Below, piece by piece: positions 44,557 through 54,199 of a stretch of DNA of 64,000 bases. A program made the position numbers and the translations under genes. Under the pieces are notes generated by a model. The model did not search any database. It was not told the origin of the DNA and worked only from the letters and a program-made list of their open reading frames with translations. The first letter of the stretch is position 1, and every line of letters starts with the position of its first letter. This DNA comes from Dehalococcoidia bacterium UBA2991 (GTDB lineage Bacteria > Chloroflexota > Dehalococcoidia > Tepidiformales > Tepidiformaceae), in the NCBI GenBank assembly GCA_002346645.1, contig DEAD01000013.1:175226-239225 (forward strand). The letters run 5' to 3'.

Positions 44557-45909
44557 ATGTCGATGACACACCACGGCACTACAGAGGTCCCAACTGCACC
44601 GGGGCAGTGTCCTGTCAACCATGGAGAGATCGACCTCTTCGCCGCGGGATCGCAAGAATGGTGGTTCGAGGCCTACCAGGTGTTGCAGGAGCAATGCCCC
44701 GTCATTCACCTACCGGGCGAGGGACGCCAGCCGGGGACGGATGCCTACATACTGACCCGCTACGAGGATATCGCCAGGGTAGCGCGAGACCGAAACTTAG
44801 TTCTGGGTCGCGACGACCAGGCGCAGCAAGGAAACGGCAACAGCGTTCTACAAGAAGAGATCTTCGAAGAAGCAGGCTTTGGTGAGGCGTTCAACGCTCA
44901 ACGAGATCTGCGTTCGAGCGACGAGCAAGCCATGCGATACCGGCGCCTTGTCACAGACCCTTGGGTTGGCCCTGAGGGTGCTCAGCGCCATCAGCAGATG
45001 GCGGAGGCAGCGGCACACCGGCTAATTGATAACTGGATAGAGGAGGGGGAGGTCGAGTTTGTAAAGGACTTCGCTGCAGCACTCCCACAGGTCGTAATTA
45101 CGACAATTCTGGGGCTTCCGCTAGAAGATATGCCAATGCTTCGAAAGATGGAGGAAGCGCAAGTAAGGCGCTTCGTCTACGGAAGGGGAGTCAATAGCAG
45201 GATGAGTGATGAGGACGAGGTTGAGAACGCCCGCGAGCTCGTTGCGTTCAACGAATACCTCGAGGAGCAGATCCAAAGGAAAAGGCAAGCCCCAGAGGAC
45301 GACATGATCTCCTATCTGACACAGGTCGAATTCGAGGGCAAGAAGCTGAGTGACGGAGACATCACAAGCGTTGCCTTGCTAATGCATATCGGGGGCAATG
45401 AGACAACTCAGTATGCCCTTACTGCTGAGGCAATGCTGCTCGCACAGCAACCCAAGATCCTGGAAGAGTTACGGGAAGATCGCACAAAGGTGCGCTTCTT
45501 TGTGGAGGAGGCCCTACGCCTCTACGCTCCGACCCAGGGCCTGACTGCTCGCACTGCCCGCATAGATTTCGAGATGGGCGGGGTGAAAATCGCTGCGGGT
45601 TCTACGCTGCACTTGCGTTTTGGAGCAGGAAATCGCGATCCAAAACATTATGAGAACGCCGAACAGCTGGATCTTTCCCGACCCCACGCAGGCCGACACC
45701 TAACGTTTTCTCAGGGACCCCGCTCGTGTCCCGGAGCAGGCCTCTCTCGTATGGAACAGAACGTTGCTGTCAACGCCTTGCTGGATCGCCTGGAAACCAT
45801 CAATCTGCAGGACTCCAACGACTTTCAACACCAGCCAGGCATCATGTTAGGGCTCTATCACCTCGATCTGTCTTTCACGAAGCGCCAGCCAGCGAACATT
45901 CTGGCTTAA
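44557..45909 (+). CDS. Cytochrome P450 (second)
   Basis: A 450-residue P450. The N-terminus is unusual in having a Cys/Pro segment (GQCPVNHGEIDL). The I-helix is LLMHIGGNETTQYAL, the ExxR is in VEEALRLYAPT, and the heme loop is LTFSQGPRSCPGAGLSRME (GPRSC rather than the common GxHxC). GAGAGGA lies about 7 nt before the chosen ATG. The next P450 begins 5 nt after its stop, so the two are probably one transcript and perhaps successive steps. Confidence 0.92.
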   Translation: MSMTHHGTTEVPTAPGQCPVNHGEIDLFAAGSQEWWFEAYQVLQEQCPVIHLPGEGRQPGTDAYILTRYEDIARVARDRNLVLGRDDQAQQGNGNSVLQEEIFEEAGFGEAFNAQRDLRSSDEQAMRYRRLVTDPWVGPEGAQRHQQMAEAAAHRLIDNWIEEGEVEFVKDFAAALPQVVITTILGLPLEDMPMLRKMEEAQVRRFVYGRGVNSRMSDEDEVENARELVAFNEYLEEQIQRKRQAPEDDMISYLTQVEFEGKKLSDGDITSVALLMHIGGNETTQYALTAEAMLLAQQPKILEELREDRTKVRFFVEEALRLYAPTQGLTARTARIDFEMGGVKIAAGSTLHLRFGAGNRDPKHYENAEQLDLSRPHAGRHLTFSQGPRSCPGAGLSRMEQNVAVNALLDRLETINLQDSNDFQHQPGIMLGLYHLDLSFTKRQPANILA

Positions 45910-45914
45910 CGGGC

Positions 45915-47063
45915 ATGAAAAACGGATACAACCCTCTTTCCGAAGAGGTTTGGGCAGAACCGAGCATTGGCTACCGCCACCTCCTCGAAGAAGAGCCTGT
46001 GCACTTTTTCGAGGCGTTTGACCCTCCTTTCTATACCCTCTCACGGTTCGCCGATGTCCAGGCAGCATTACTCGACATAGAGACCTATTCGAGCGAGTGG
46101 GGGCAGGGGCCGCGTTTTAGTCCACCAGGAGGAATGCTCTCCAACCCTCCTCAACACACGTTCTATCGGGGACTCGTCCAGCAAGCCTTTACCCCACGGG
46201 CTATTGCCGAGTGGGGAGAGCGGATAACAGCACTTTCGGAGGAACTCCTCGACCAACGCACCGGCACACAAGCCTGGGATCTACACGACGACTACGCCTT
46301 CCCCCTACCGGTAATCGTCATCTCAGAAATGCTGGGAGTCCCCGGAGACGACCTGCAAAAATTTAAGCATTGGTCAGATATCACAGTGGAAGCCATGGGC
46401 GCAGAAGACCCGACACCCTTTGCTGCAGAGATGGGAGAGCTGGCCGCATACCTCCTAAACACAATCCGTCAGAGGCGAGCAGAGCCACAAGAAGACCTCA
46501 TCAGTGCTCTTGTCGTTGCCGAGCAAGATGGGAAGGGTCTCGCGGACGAAGAACTTCTTGGTGTGGTTAATCAGCTGTTTGTTGGCGGCAACGAAACAAC
46601 CACATCGCTGATAACGAACATGATTTGGAGGCTTCTGCAGGATCGTTCCCTCTGGGAGCGCCTTGTACAGGACCCTGGCCTCATCGATATAGCGATCGAG
46701 GAAAGCCTCCGCTTTGATCCCCCTGTACTGGGGCTCTACCGCACGACGACACGAGAAGTGGAAATGGAAGGAGGTACGATCCCTAAGGACGCAAAGGTAA
46801 TGATGCACTATGCAGCCGCGAATAGAGATCCGGCTACCTTCGAATCACCTAATGACTTCTCCCTAGACCGCGAGCGAAGCCGCCACCTGGGATTCGGATT
46901 GGGGGTCCACTTTTGTCTTGGGGCCCCGTTAGCACGCCTGGAAGCACGAATCGCTTTGCGTACATTGCTTCAGCGCTGCCCAGATCTCCAGCTTCTAGGT
47001 GATGGGGAGCGCATCGCACCTTTCTTCTTATGGGGACGCCGCCGGCTCCCAGTAACAGGGTAG
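45915..47063 (+). CDS. Cytochrome P450 (third)
   Basis: A 382-residue P450 at the short end of the family. The I-helix is VNQLFVGGNETTTSLI, ExxR in IEESLRFDPP, and heme motif HLGFGLGVHFCLGAPLARLEA. It starts 5 nt after the preceding P450 stop with no independent ribosome site, consistent with translational coupling. The frame stays open upstream inside the previous gene, but those residues do not look like a P450 N-terminus. Confidence 0.92.
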   Translation: MKNGYNPLSEEVWAEPSIGYRHLLEEEPVHFFEAFDPPFYTLSRFADVQAALLDIETYSSEWGQGPRFSPPGGMLSNPPQHTFYRGLVQQAFTPRAIAEWGERITALSEELLDQRTGTQAWDLHDDYAFPLPVIVISEMLGVPGDDLQKFKHWSDITVEAMGAEDPTPFAAEMGELAAYLLNTIRQRRAEPQEDLISALVVAEQDGKGLADEELLGVVNQLFVGGNETTTSLITNMIWRLLQDRSLWERLVQDPGLIDIAIEESLRFDPPVLGLYRTTTREVEMEGGTIPKDAKVMMHYAAANRDPATFESPNDFSLDRERSRHLGFGLGVHFCLGAPLARLEARIALRTLLQRCPDLQLLGDGERIAPFFLWGRRRLPVTG

Positions 47064-47095
47064 TAAGTCCAACGGCCCTGTAGCATCTTCCAAAC

Positions 47096-48448
47096 GTGCC
47101 ATCCCTTTCGGAATCAGAAACAGGACCTTCAAAGGTTGCAGGCAGTGACGGGATCAATCCTTCTCGCACGACGTTCGCTGCCTTTAGTTCAAAGCCGTTT
47201 GCATTGCTCTGGGCGAACACTATTTCGTTCGCGCTCTCCCAATCAATTCAACAGTTCACCTTTGCCTGGCTAGCACTGCAAATTGGAAAGGATGGCACCG
47301 AGCTCTGGCCAGGTCTCAAGTTAGGCGAGGCGACCACAGTAGGACTCGTAATCTTTGCATTGGGCCTACCTGTTCTCTTATTCGGCCTATACGCAGGGAT
47401 TCTTACTGACCGTCTTGACCGTCGCGTCCTACTCTTCGGGAGTCAACTAGGAAGCATCGTCGTCACTGCGGCAGCAGCAGCACTCGTTGCACTAGGCTCA
47501 CTAAATATCTGGGGCATCTGCGGCCTCGCATTTGTGCTGGGGACTACCGTCGCGTTCGGAATGCCGGTACGTCAGGCAATCGTGCCGTCGCTTGTGAACC
47601 CCGAACGCGTGTTGAACGCCGTTACCCTAATGAACGTTGGTGCACAGATAGCAACGGGGGGAGCGGTCGTCAGCGGTGTTGTCATCGAGTTGGGTGGGAT
47701 TTCAGCAGCATTCGCGGCACAGGCAGGGCTCCTAACACTGGGCCTATTCGCGCTGATTCCACTGCGGGTACCTGTAGTCCGAGAAAACGTTCCCAGGCGC
47801 ATGCGAGACGACCTGCAAGAAGGGTTCTCGTTCGTTATCCACCATCCAGGCATTCGCACCTTGATGATAGTGCTGCTTGCAACCGCCCTGGTAATGGCAG
47901 GAACTTTCCAAACACTTCTCCCAAAGATTGCGGCAGACAACTTAGGGGCAGGTCCCTTCCGTGCATCAATGCTATTTACGGTGATGCTTGTGGGGACGCT
48001 TACCACATCACTGGTTCTAGCCTCGTACCGCCGAATAGAACGAGCAGGGCTCTTCTTCCTTTTTACTCTGATAGCGGGCGGGGTTCTAAACGTCGGCCTA
48101 GGGCTGGCACCCTGGTACACGATGGCCTTCGTGATCATGTTTATCACAGGTTGGAACGCCGGATTCTTTGTAAACCTCAACATGGCGCTGGTGCAGGCCC
48201 ACACACCCAACGCCCTCATGGGGCGGGTAATGAGCATCTATCAACTGTGCATGGCAGGAGCTATGCCACTGGGAGCGATAGTGGCGGGGCTAATGGCTGA
48301 TGTCTTGGGCGCCCAGGAGTGGTTTGCCCTTTGCGGAGCAGTACTGCTTCTTCTCGGGATCGTCATCCTCACGACTCAGTCCGCACTACGTCAAATGAGC
48401 TCTGCCCCTGACCCAAAACAAGAAGCTACCGCGCCGACAGAAGCCTAA
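47096..48448 (+). CDS. MFS transporter (EntS-like, 12 helices)
   Basis: A 450-residue major-facilitator protein with about twelve hydrophobic helices. The GILTDRLDRRVLLFGSQ loop is the conserved MFS A-motif, and the layout resembles EntS/enterobactin-exporter-like proteins. It starts at GTG, 32 nt after the P450 stop, with a TAGCAT box 9 nt before it, so it may also have its own promoter. It could export or import a compound handled by the adjacent P450s. Substrate unknown. Confidence 0.83.
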   Translation: MPSLSESETGPSKVAGSDGINPSRTTFAAFSSKPFALLWANTISFALSQSIQQFTFAWLALQIGKDGTELWPGLKLGEATTVGLVIFALGLPVLLFGLYAGILTDRLDRRVLLFGSQLGSIVVTAAAAALVALGSLNIWGICGLAFVLGTTVAFGMPVRQAIVPSLVNPERVLNAVTLMNVGAQIATGGAVVSGVVIELGGISAAFAAQAGLLTLGLFALIPLRVPVVRENVPRRMRDDLQEGFSFVIHHPGIRTLMIVLLATALVMAGTFQTLLPKIAADNLGAGPFRASMLFTVMLVGTLTTSLVLASYRRIERAGLFFLFTLIAGGVLNVGLGLAPWYTMAFVIMFITGWNAGFFVNLNMALVQAHTPNALMGRVMSIYQLCMAGAMPLGAIVAGLMADVLGAQEWFALCGAVLLLLGIVILTTQSALRQMSSAPDPKQEATAPTEA

Positions 48449-48729
48449 CTTCCAACCAAAATCCCAGGCGTATTCAAATACGAAATATCGCGTCATGCTG
48501 ACTTAAAACCGGCCCAGGTATTAATGGGAATGGCCATGTGTTGGGTGCCAAGGGCCTACGCTGCACTTACCTGACACCCATCCTACTTCCTTCTGAAATC
48601 CACCTTCAGGACTCGTCTCACCTAGTACAAATTTATGCGAACCCTGTACCACTGCATTCGCAGGTAAGCACCCTCAAGTAGCGCAGGAGGGCTACAGAGA
48701 AGTACGCTGCGGTGCGATCGGGGGTCAGG

Positions 48730-49857
48730 ATGAGTGTCGCGACAAAGGAAACGGTTGCACAAATGGCGGAGGCCGCCAGTGACTGGCTGGCTTCCCTACC
48801 GGAGGAGTTAAGAGCGAAGGCAAACCCTCCTTTTGCTGACCCACGCCGAGAGATCTGGTACTACACGCCCACTAACCACGAAGGCATCCCCATGGCCGAT
48901 CTAACCATGCGACAGGTTCAGTTAGCCCACCGACTTCTTGCATCAGGCCTGAGCCTTCCAGCCTACCGCCGGGCAACAGTCATCATGAATCTTGAGGCCT
49001 GGCAGGACGCACTGGGAGGATGGCGAACACCCCGGGGTTCCGTCCGAGGAGTAATGCACGGCCAGGATCCTGCAATGTACTTCGCAATGGTATTTGGCGA
49101 GCCTGGAAGCGAAGCCTGGGGTTGGCGCTTCGGGGGCCATCATGTCTCTGCCCACAACACGATTATTAATGGAGAAATTGTCTCGGTCACACCCACCTTC
49201 TTCGGGGCAAATCCTCATGAGGCAGAGCTAAGTGATTATCAAACATTACGACCCGTTGCTGGAGAGGAAGACCTCGCTCGAGAGCTCATCCATAGCCTCG
49301 ATACGACACAACGTGCAAGCGCCATTATTTCAAAGGCAGCCCCGTTCGATATCGTTCAATCAAATCGCCCGCGGGTAGAAGATGGGGCCGAGCCAGAATG
49401 GATCGCACGGGTGTTTAATGGGCTGCCTGAACAGGATGTCGCCGACCGGCTAACTCTCATGCAAAACGACCTCGACGCTCGACAGTCAATGACCGACTCC
49501 GACCGCAAAGCAGCTCAGTACTCGGTCACGCCGAAAGGGCTACCCGCATCAGCAATGTCAGAGGCACAAGTTGTGATCCTGGAACATTTGCTTCGGGAGT
49601 ACACGAACCGTCTGCCAGCTCCCATCGCAGCCAAGGAGCACGCCCGCCTGATGGACATCCTTCCGAATTTGCACTTCGCATGGGCTGGCGGTATCGAGCG
49701 AAAACAGCCGCACTACTATCGGCTACAGGGTCCACGCGTGCTAATTGAATACGATTGCGTTCAGAACGATGCCAATCATAGCCACACAGTCTGGCGTGAC
49801 CCAGAAGGTGACTTCGGACGCGACCTATTGGCAGAACACTACGCAGCAGCACATTAG
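48730..49857 (+). CDS. DUF3500 family protein
   Basis: A 375-residue protein matching DUF3500. Distinctive segments are WYYTPTNHEGIPMADLTMRQVQ, DPAMYFAMVFGEPGSEAWGWRFGGHHVSAHNTI, VSVTPTFFGANPHEAE and a late HFAWAGGIERKQPHYYRLQGPRVLIEYDC. The repeated His-His and Tyr clusters might bind metal. The enzymatic role of the family is not established. The ATG at 48730 is chosen; a GTG 18 nt upstream is an alternative. It sits between the MFS transporter and a fourth P450. Confidence 0.82.
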   Translation: MSVATKETVAQMAEAASDWLASLPEELRAKANPPFADPRREIWYYTPTNHEGIPMADLTMRQVQLAHRLLASGLSLPAYRRATVIMNLEAWQDALGGWRTPRGSVRGVMHGQDPAMYFAMVFGEPGSEAWGWRFGGHHVSAHNTIINGEIVSVTPTFFGANPHEAELSDYQTLRPVAGEEDLARELIHSLDTTQRASAIISKAAPFDIVQSNRPRVEDGAEPEWIARVFNGLPEQDVADRLTLMQNDLDARQSMTDSDRKAAQYSVTPKGLPASAMSEAQVVILEHLLREYTNRLPAPIAAKEHARLMDILPNLHFAWAGGIERKQPHYYRLQGPRVLIEYDCVQNDANHSHTVWRDPEGDFGRDLLAEHYAAAH

Positions 49858-49896
49858 GGCTTTCAAAAAACAAGTCATCATCGGCAGGAGACCACA

Positions 49897-51168
49897 ATGA
49901 GCGACACCCGAGAAAAGACCCCAGAAGACTTCAGCTTCTTAGACCCTGCTGTGCAGGACTGCCCATACGAGGCCTACCAAGTTCTACGTGACCAAGCTCC
50001 TGTCTACCAAGATCCTCAAACAGGTCAGTTCGTAATCACGCGCTTCGCCGACCTGCGGGAGGTGTTATTAGACACTGAGAACTTCGGGAATGGCGGAACC
50101 CGACCCGATGCAAAACAGGGATTGAGTGAACGCCAACTTCGAATGTTAGCGGTTTACGAAGAGAAGGACGGGTGGCTACCCGAGCCAACACTCGCAGCAC
50201 GCAACGATCCAAATCATCGCCAAATGCGCAATATGTTCGACAAGGCCTTTCGCCCTGGGAAGATTAAGCAGCTAGACCCTTTTGTGGAGAGCGTCGCTAA
50301 CCGACTCTTTGACGCATTTGCTGGCGACGGGCACTGCGATTGGGTTCAACAGTTTGCAGTGCCTCTCCCCCTAATCGTAATCGGCCACCAGATGGGTGTA
50401 CGAGAAGAGGACATCTGGTTCATCAAGCGTGCTACAGATGCCTGGGTAAGACGCTTCGGCCAAATGCTAAGCGAGGAGGAAGAGCGGGAAGCCCTCGAAG
50501 CTGAAATCGATGCACAACACTACTTCAAGAAGGTATTCGACCGCCTCCGAGAAGAACCTGACGATACCCTTCTCTCAGATCTTGTTAATTCAGAGATCCC
50601 GGAGTGGGGACGAACTCTTACCGACGGTGAGCTCCAAGCCGAAATGATGTCGGATACTTTCGTTGGGGGTTCAGAAACAAGCACCAACGCGATCGCCGAG
50701 GGCGTTAAGATCCTGATCGAGCAGCCGGCCGTATGGGAACAGCTAAAGTCGGACCCTGACAAATACCTGAGAACGTTTGTGGAGGAGGTACTGCGGTTGG
50801 AATCTCCAGTGCAGACCCTTGGAAGGACTGCGTTGAAGGATATCGAGATTCAGGGAGTAAAAATTCCGGCAGGAGCCTCTATCGCGACACGCTATGCCGC
50901 AGCCAACCGTGATGAGCGCCGCTTTGAGTGCCCTGCTGATGTTGACCTGGAGCGCAAGAATCCAATGGCGCACCTCACATTCGGAGCAGGTATTCACTAC
51001 TGCCTAGGAGCTCCGCTAGCGCGTCGCGAGCTGTACTACAGCTTCAAGACTCTGGTGGACCGAGTAGATGAGCTGTGGTTCGCACCGGGAAGCAACGACT
51101 TCCAACACCATCCCCATATGTTTCTGCGCGCATTAAAGGAGCTCCACATCGAGTTCAAAGCGAAATAA
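49897..51168 (+). CDS. Cytochrome P450 (fourth)
   Basis: A 423-residue P450 with I-helix DTFVGGSETSTNAIAEG, ExxR in VEEVLRLESPV and heme motif LTFGAGIHYCLGAPLARRE. GGAG lies about 8 nt before the ATG. It is followed after 11 nt by an LLM flavoprotein gene, an arrangement suggesting oxidative degradation of the same compound. Compared with the other three P450s it is closer to the CYP107/CYP125-like pattern, but family assignment by eye is not safe. Confidence 0.92.
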   Translation: MSDTREKTPEDFSFLDPAVQDCPYEAYQVLRDQAPVYQDPQTGQFVITRFADLREVLLDTENFGNGGTRPDAKQGLSERQLRMLAVYEEKDGWLPEPTLAARNDPNHRQMRNMFDKAFRPGKIKQLDPFVESVANRLFDAFAGDGHCDWVQQFAVPLPLIVIGHQMGVREEDIWFIKRATDAWVRRFGQMLSEEEEREALEAEIDAQHYFKKVFDRLREEPDDTLLSDLVNSEIPEWGRTLTDGELQAEMMSDTFVGGSETSTNAIAEGVKILIEQPAVWEQLKSDPDKYLRTFVEEVLRLESPVQTLGRTALKDIEIQGVKIPAGASIATRYAAANRDERRFECPADVDLERKNPMAHLTFGAGIHYCLGAPLARRELYYSFKTLVDRVDELWFAPGSNDFQHHPHMFLRALKELHIEFKAK

Positions 51169-51179
51169 AGGAACGCCAG

Positions 51180-52091
51180 ATGCATATCGGAATATCTGTA
51201 GCAACCGCGTTGCAGGCGCCAGATGCACGAACAGGTGCACGTTGGTTGGTCGAGCGAACAGCAGCCGCACAAGAAGCCCAACTCGATAGTCTGTTCGTCG
51301 GCGACCACCACAGCACTAAGCCGATGCTCTACTACCAGAACGTCCCTATCTTGGGCCGCATGCTCGCAGAGTGGGGTAATCGGCCAGTGGGAGCACTTTT
51401 TCTGCTCCCGCTCTGGCACCCCGTTTTGCTAGCAGAACAGATAGCAACATTGGCGTCGCTCCACGAAGGGCGATTCATAATGCAATGCGCCATTGGACCT
51501 GACGACCGACAGTTTCCCGCTATGGGAGTCGACGTTCGCCAAAGACCTTCACGTTTCGAAGAATCACTCAACATTATGCGAAAGCTATGGGCAGGAGAAA
51601 CAGTGACCTCGGAAGGTCGCTGGCAGTTCCAAAACGCCCAGATCATGCCCGAGCCCCCAGAAGAAATAGAGGTATGGATAGGAGCAGTTGCGAGCAGGGC
51701 CATAGACCGGGCAGCAAAACTCGGGGACGGATGGTTAGCTGCGCCGGGGCTCACGCCAAGACAGGCAGTGGAACAGTCTGCAGCGTATTACGAACGTCGC
51801 CAAATTCATGGCCACCAAGAGCCAGGGATCGTTGCTATCCGACGTGACATCTATGTAGGAGAAAGTGATTCCGAAGCTGAGGAAACAACACGGTCTGTGG
51901 TGGAAGCCGGACACCGCGGCTTCGACCGCTCTGCGATGGCAATCGGAAGCCCGGAAACGGTTGCGGCCCAGTTTCGCACGCTAAGTGAAGCTGGCTATAC
52001 AGACGTGATCGTGCGCAATCTGATGCCTACACAGGAGCATGCGATAGCGTCCATCCGCCGACTTGCAGAAGTACGCGCCAGCGTTAGATAA
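51180..52091 (+). CDS. LLM-class flavin-dependent monooxygenase
   Basis: A 303-residue luciferase-like protein. The barrel starts MHIGISVATALQAP, with LDSLFVGDHHSTKP, the LLPLWHPVLLAEQIATLASLHEGRF helix and PSRFEESLNIMRKLWAGETVTSEG, the normal LLM/F420-type arrangement. Expanded LLM monooxygenases are a known feature of marine SAR202-type bacteria. The cofactor could be FMN or F420. AAGGA lies about 7 nt before the ATG. Confidence 0.88.
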   Translation: MHIGISVATALQAPDARTGARWLVERTAAAQEAQLDSLFVGDHHSTKPMLYYQNVPILGRMLAEWGNRPVGALFLLPLWHPVLLAEQIATLASLHEGRFIMQCAIGPDDRQFPAMGVDVRQRPSRFEESLNIMRKLWAGETVTSEGRWQFQNAQIMPEPPEEIEVWIGAVASRAIDRAAKLGDGWLAAPGLTPRQAVEQSAAYYERRQIHGHQEPGIVAIRRDIYVGESDSEAEETTRSVVEAGHRGFDRSAMAIGSPETVAAQFRTLSEAGYTDVIVRNLMPTQEHAIASIRRLAEVRASVR

Positions 52092-52182
52092 ACGAGAACA
52101 GGTAAACCATCCGTATTACTGGTCCGCGACAGCAGGATGGCGTAGCGTGCGCGAGCACTTTGAACCTACGGAAGTGAACTTC

Positions 52183-52755
52183 ATGACCATCCACACCGGA
52201 AAGCCTGTGATGCACCACCTGGGATTCGTCGTCAAAGATGCCGACGAAATGGCCAATACCTATACAAACCTACTGGGCGGAGAATTCCGTCTGATGCCAC
52301 CGTATATGGTCCACTCAATGTCGGGGGAAGAAGCCGAACTACGAGTCTACTATGGGTCTATCGCAGGCAGCATCGCTGAAATCATTCAACCAATACGAGG
52401 CGATACCCCTCACCAGCAGTGGCTCGATGAGCGGGGAGAGGGCGTTCAGCACTTGGGCCTCTATGTTGATGACGTGGTCTCTACAACAAAGGACCTGCTC
52501 GAAAAGGGCGGCGAGATTCGATGGGTCTATCCAAATGCAGGTGTTGTTCAGCTAAATTTTGACAGCCCGATCGACGAGATCATCGGCGAGACTTTGCCTG
52601 GAAGCCTTACCTACCTCCACGCTGCAGGAGGAGGGCCCGTTCTGGAACTCCTCGGTCCACCTATCCACCAGGGCGTGGTAGGCGGAGCAGTAGCTGGCCT
52701 AGACGAGCTATGGGAGACCACTTTTCCAAGCGTGGAGCCACTACAGCAGGGCTAG
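52183..52755 (+). CDS. VOC-family protein (glyoxalase / epimerase-like)
   Basis: A 190-residue VOC protein with two modules: VMHHLGFVVKDADEMANTYTNLLGGEF and GVQHLGLYVDDVVSTTKDLLEKGGE. The paired histidines (MHHLGF, QHLGLY) and a glutamate in GGPVLELLGP are candidate metal ligands, resembling methylmalonyl-CoA epimerase and extradiol-type proteins. GGAAG is about 8 nt before the ATG. It closes the P450-LLM segment. Substrate unknown. Confidence 0.8.
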   Translation: MTIHTGKPVMHHLGFVVKDADEMANTYTNLLGGEFRLMPPYMVHSMSGEEAELRVYYGSIAGSIAEIIQPIRGDTPHQQWLDERGEGVQHLGLYVDDVVSTTKDLLEKGGEIRWVYPNAGVVQLNFDSPIDEIIGETLPGSLTYLHAAGGGPVLELLGPPIHQGVVGGAVAGLDELWETTFPSVEPLQQG

Positions 52756-52829
52756 CAACCGCTATACCAGTTCACTTGAGAAGACTGCTTCCTGTCTGAG
52801 TAAAAGCGCACCAGCTCCCAGAATGTTGT

Positions 52830-52852
52830 CAGGCTTGGGGTTTCCAAGCCTG
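52830..52852. promoter_or_regulatory. Perfect 9-bp inverted repeat before nfeD
   Basis: CAGGCTTGG (52830-52838) pairs with CCAAGCCTG (52844-52852) around a 5-nt loop. It is 14 nt upstream of the TATACT box at 52866 and so covers the place of a -35. It may be an operator or a terminator for the VOC gene, but no T-run follows. Confidence 0.5.
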
Positions 52853-52879
52853 CAGTAATGCTGGCTATACTCGATAGAA

Positions 52880-54199
52880 ATGCAGCACTCGGGAACTCTT
52901 CGTCGTACCTTTCTTCTTGTTCTGATTACGATCGGGCTGACGGCAGCATGCGCCAGTGACGAGCCTGAATCAGGTGCCATTCACCTGCTAAGTCTAGATG
53001 GCGGCATTGGACCTATCACTGAACGCTATATCGACCGAGGAATAAACAAAGCGGAAAACAGCGCCGCCAAGTTGATCGTGATCGAAATAGACACGCCCGG
53101 GGGTTTTAGCTCATCCATGCGGGAGATAGTTCAGCGCATAGAGGCATCGAACGTACCAATTGTCGTATATGTCTCACCATGGGGAGCACGAGCGGCAAGC
53201 GCAGGAACTTTTGTCACAATGGCGGCACATATCGCAGTAATGGCACCGAATACTTCAATCGGGGCAGCAGCAGCTATAAATGCCGATGGGAGCGACATTG
53301 AGGGAACGTTAGGGAAGAAAGTCGAGAACGATGCAGTCGCCTTTATCCGTGGGATTGCAGAACTTCGGGGTCGTAACGCGGACTGGGCCGAGGAGGCAGT
53401 GCGGGAGGCTACTGCTGCCACCCAAAGTGAAGCAGTCGAGCTGAACGTGGTGGACTTTGTCGCAGAGGACATCAGTGTGATTCTTCAGCGAATCGAGGGC
53501 AGGACAATAGAGCTGAAGCCAGGGGTAACAGTGACGCTCACAGGACTCCTTGAAACGGAGCAGGTTAAGACCGGCATGACGGTTTGGGAACGAATGCTAG
53601 TACACCTTGCCAACCCCACCCTCGCAACAATCTTGATCTCCCTAGGAATGCTTGGGCTCTTCTTGGAACTCTCGAACCCAGGCGCCATCTTCCCGGGGGT
53701 AGCAGGGGTTCTCGCAATTGCGATCGGATTCCTCGCAATGGGTGTGTTACCCGTAGATACCATTGGGCTAGTGCTAATCGGTGCGGGGCTTGCCTTCCTG
53801 GCACTGGAACTATTCGTTCCCTCCGGAGGCATCCTTGCCGGAGGAGGGGTTGTGGGGCTTGTGTTGGGGGCAATTATCGCGTTTCGCAATACACCAACAG
53901 AGTTTCAGCCGAACTACATCCTAGTAGCAATTTTGGCGGTAGTACTAGCTACTGTCTTCATTTCAATGGCAGTGGGACTAGCACGCGCACGGAAGATTCC
54001 TTCCCAAACAGGGACAGAAGCCCTTGTAGGGAAAATAGCCGTTGTAAGAACCCCCTTGACACCAGACGGTATGGTCTTCATTGAAGGTGAGCGGTGGCAA
54101 GCCGAAATAGCAGAAGGCTTTGCTCACGAGGGCGAGCAAGTTCGCGTCATTAGCGCAAGCGGCCTCAAACTCACAGTCACCAAGGAGCACGAGGCATGA
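52880..54199 (+). CDS. NfeD1b-type membrane protein (ClpP-class protease domain)
   Basis: A 439-residue NfeD-family protein. It has a signal-like N-terminus with a lipobox-like LTAAC at residues 20-24, an extracytoplasmic ClpP-like domain with [11 protein letters not shown] (catalytic serine) and the lysine-containing [12 protein letters not shown], then four or five membrane helices (about residues 240-365) and a C-terminal OB-fold. NfeD and slipin work as a pair and act on membrane proteins. It starts 8 nt after TATACT without a Shine-Dalgarno and overlaps the slipin by 4 nt. Confidence 0.9.
   Translation: MQHSGTLRRTFLLVLITIGLTAACASDEPESGAIHLLSLDGGIGPITERYIDRGINKAENSAAKLIVIEIDTPGGFSSSMREIVQRIEASNVPIVVYVSPWGARAASAGTFVTMAAHIAVMAPNTSIGAAAAINADGSDIEGTLGKKVENDAVAFIRGIAELRGRNADWAEEAVREATAATQSEAVELNVVDFVAEDISVILQRIEGRTIELKPGVTVTLTGLLETEQVKTGMTVWERMLVHLANPTLATILISLGMLGLFLELSNPGAIFPGVAGVLAIAIGFLAMGVLPVDTIGLVLIGAGLAFLALELFVPSGGILAGGGVVGLVLGAIIAFRNTPTEFQPNYILVAILAVVLATVFISMAVGLARARKIPSQTGTEALVGKIAVVRTPLTPDGMVFIEGERWQAEIAEGFAHEGEQVRVISASGLKLTVTKEHEA

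Noticed and set aside
47572..48237. 221-codon open frame on the minus strand inside the MFS gene
   Set aside because: It is an antisense shadow. Its translation is Arg/Pro/Thr-rich without membrane or domain pattern, while the plus frame is a clear MFS protein.
48449..48729. Extra gene or regulatory RNA in the 281-bp spacer after the MFS gene
   Set aside because: Only a loose TGGGTG/CACCCA pairing and a TGCGAA/TTCGCA inverted repeat were seen; no ORF with a ribosome site and no conserved fold recognised.
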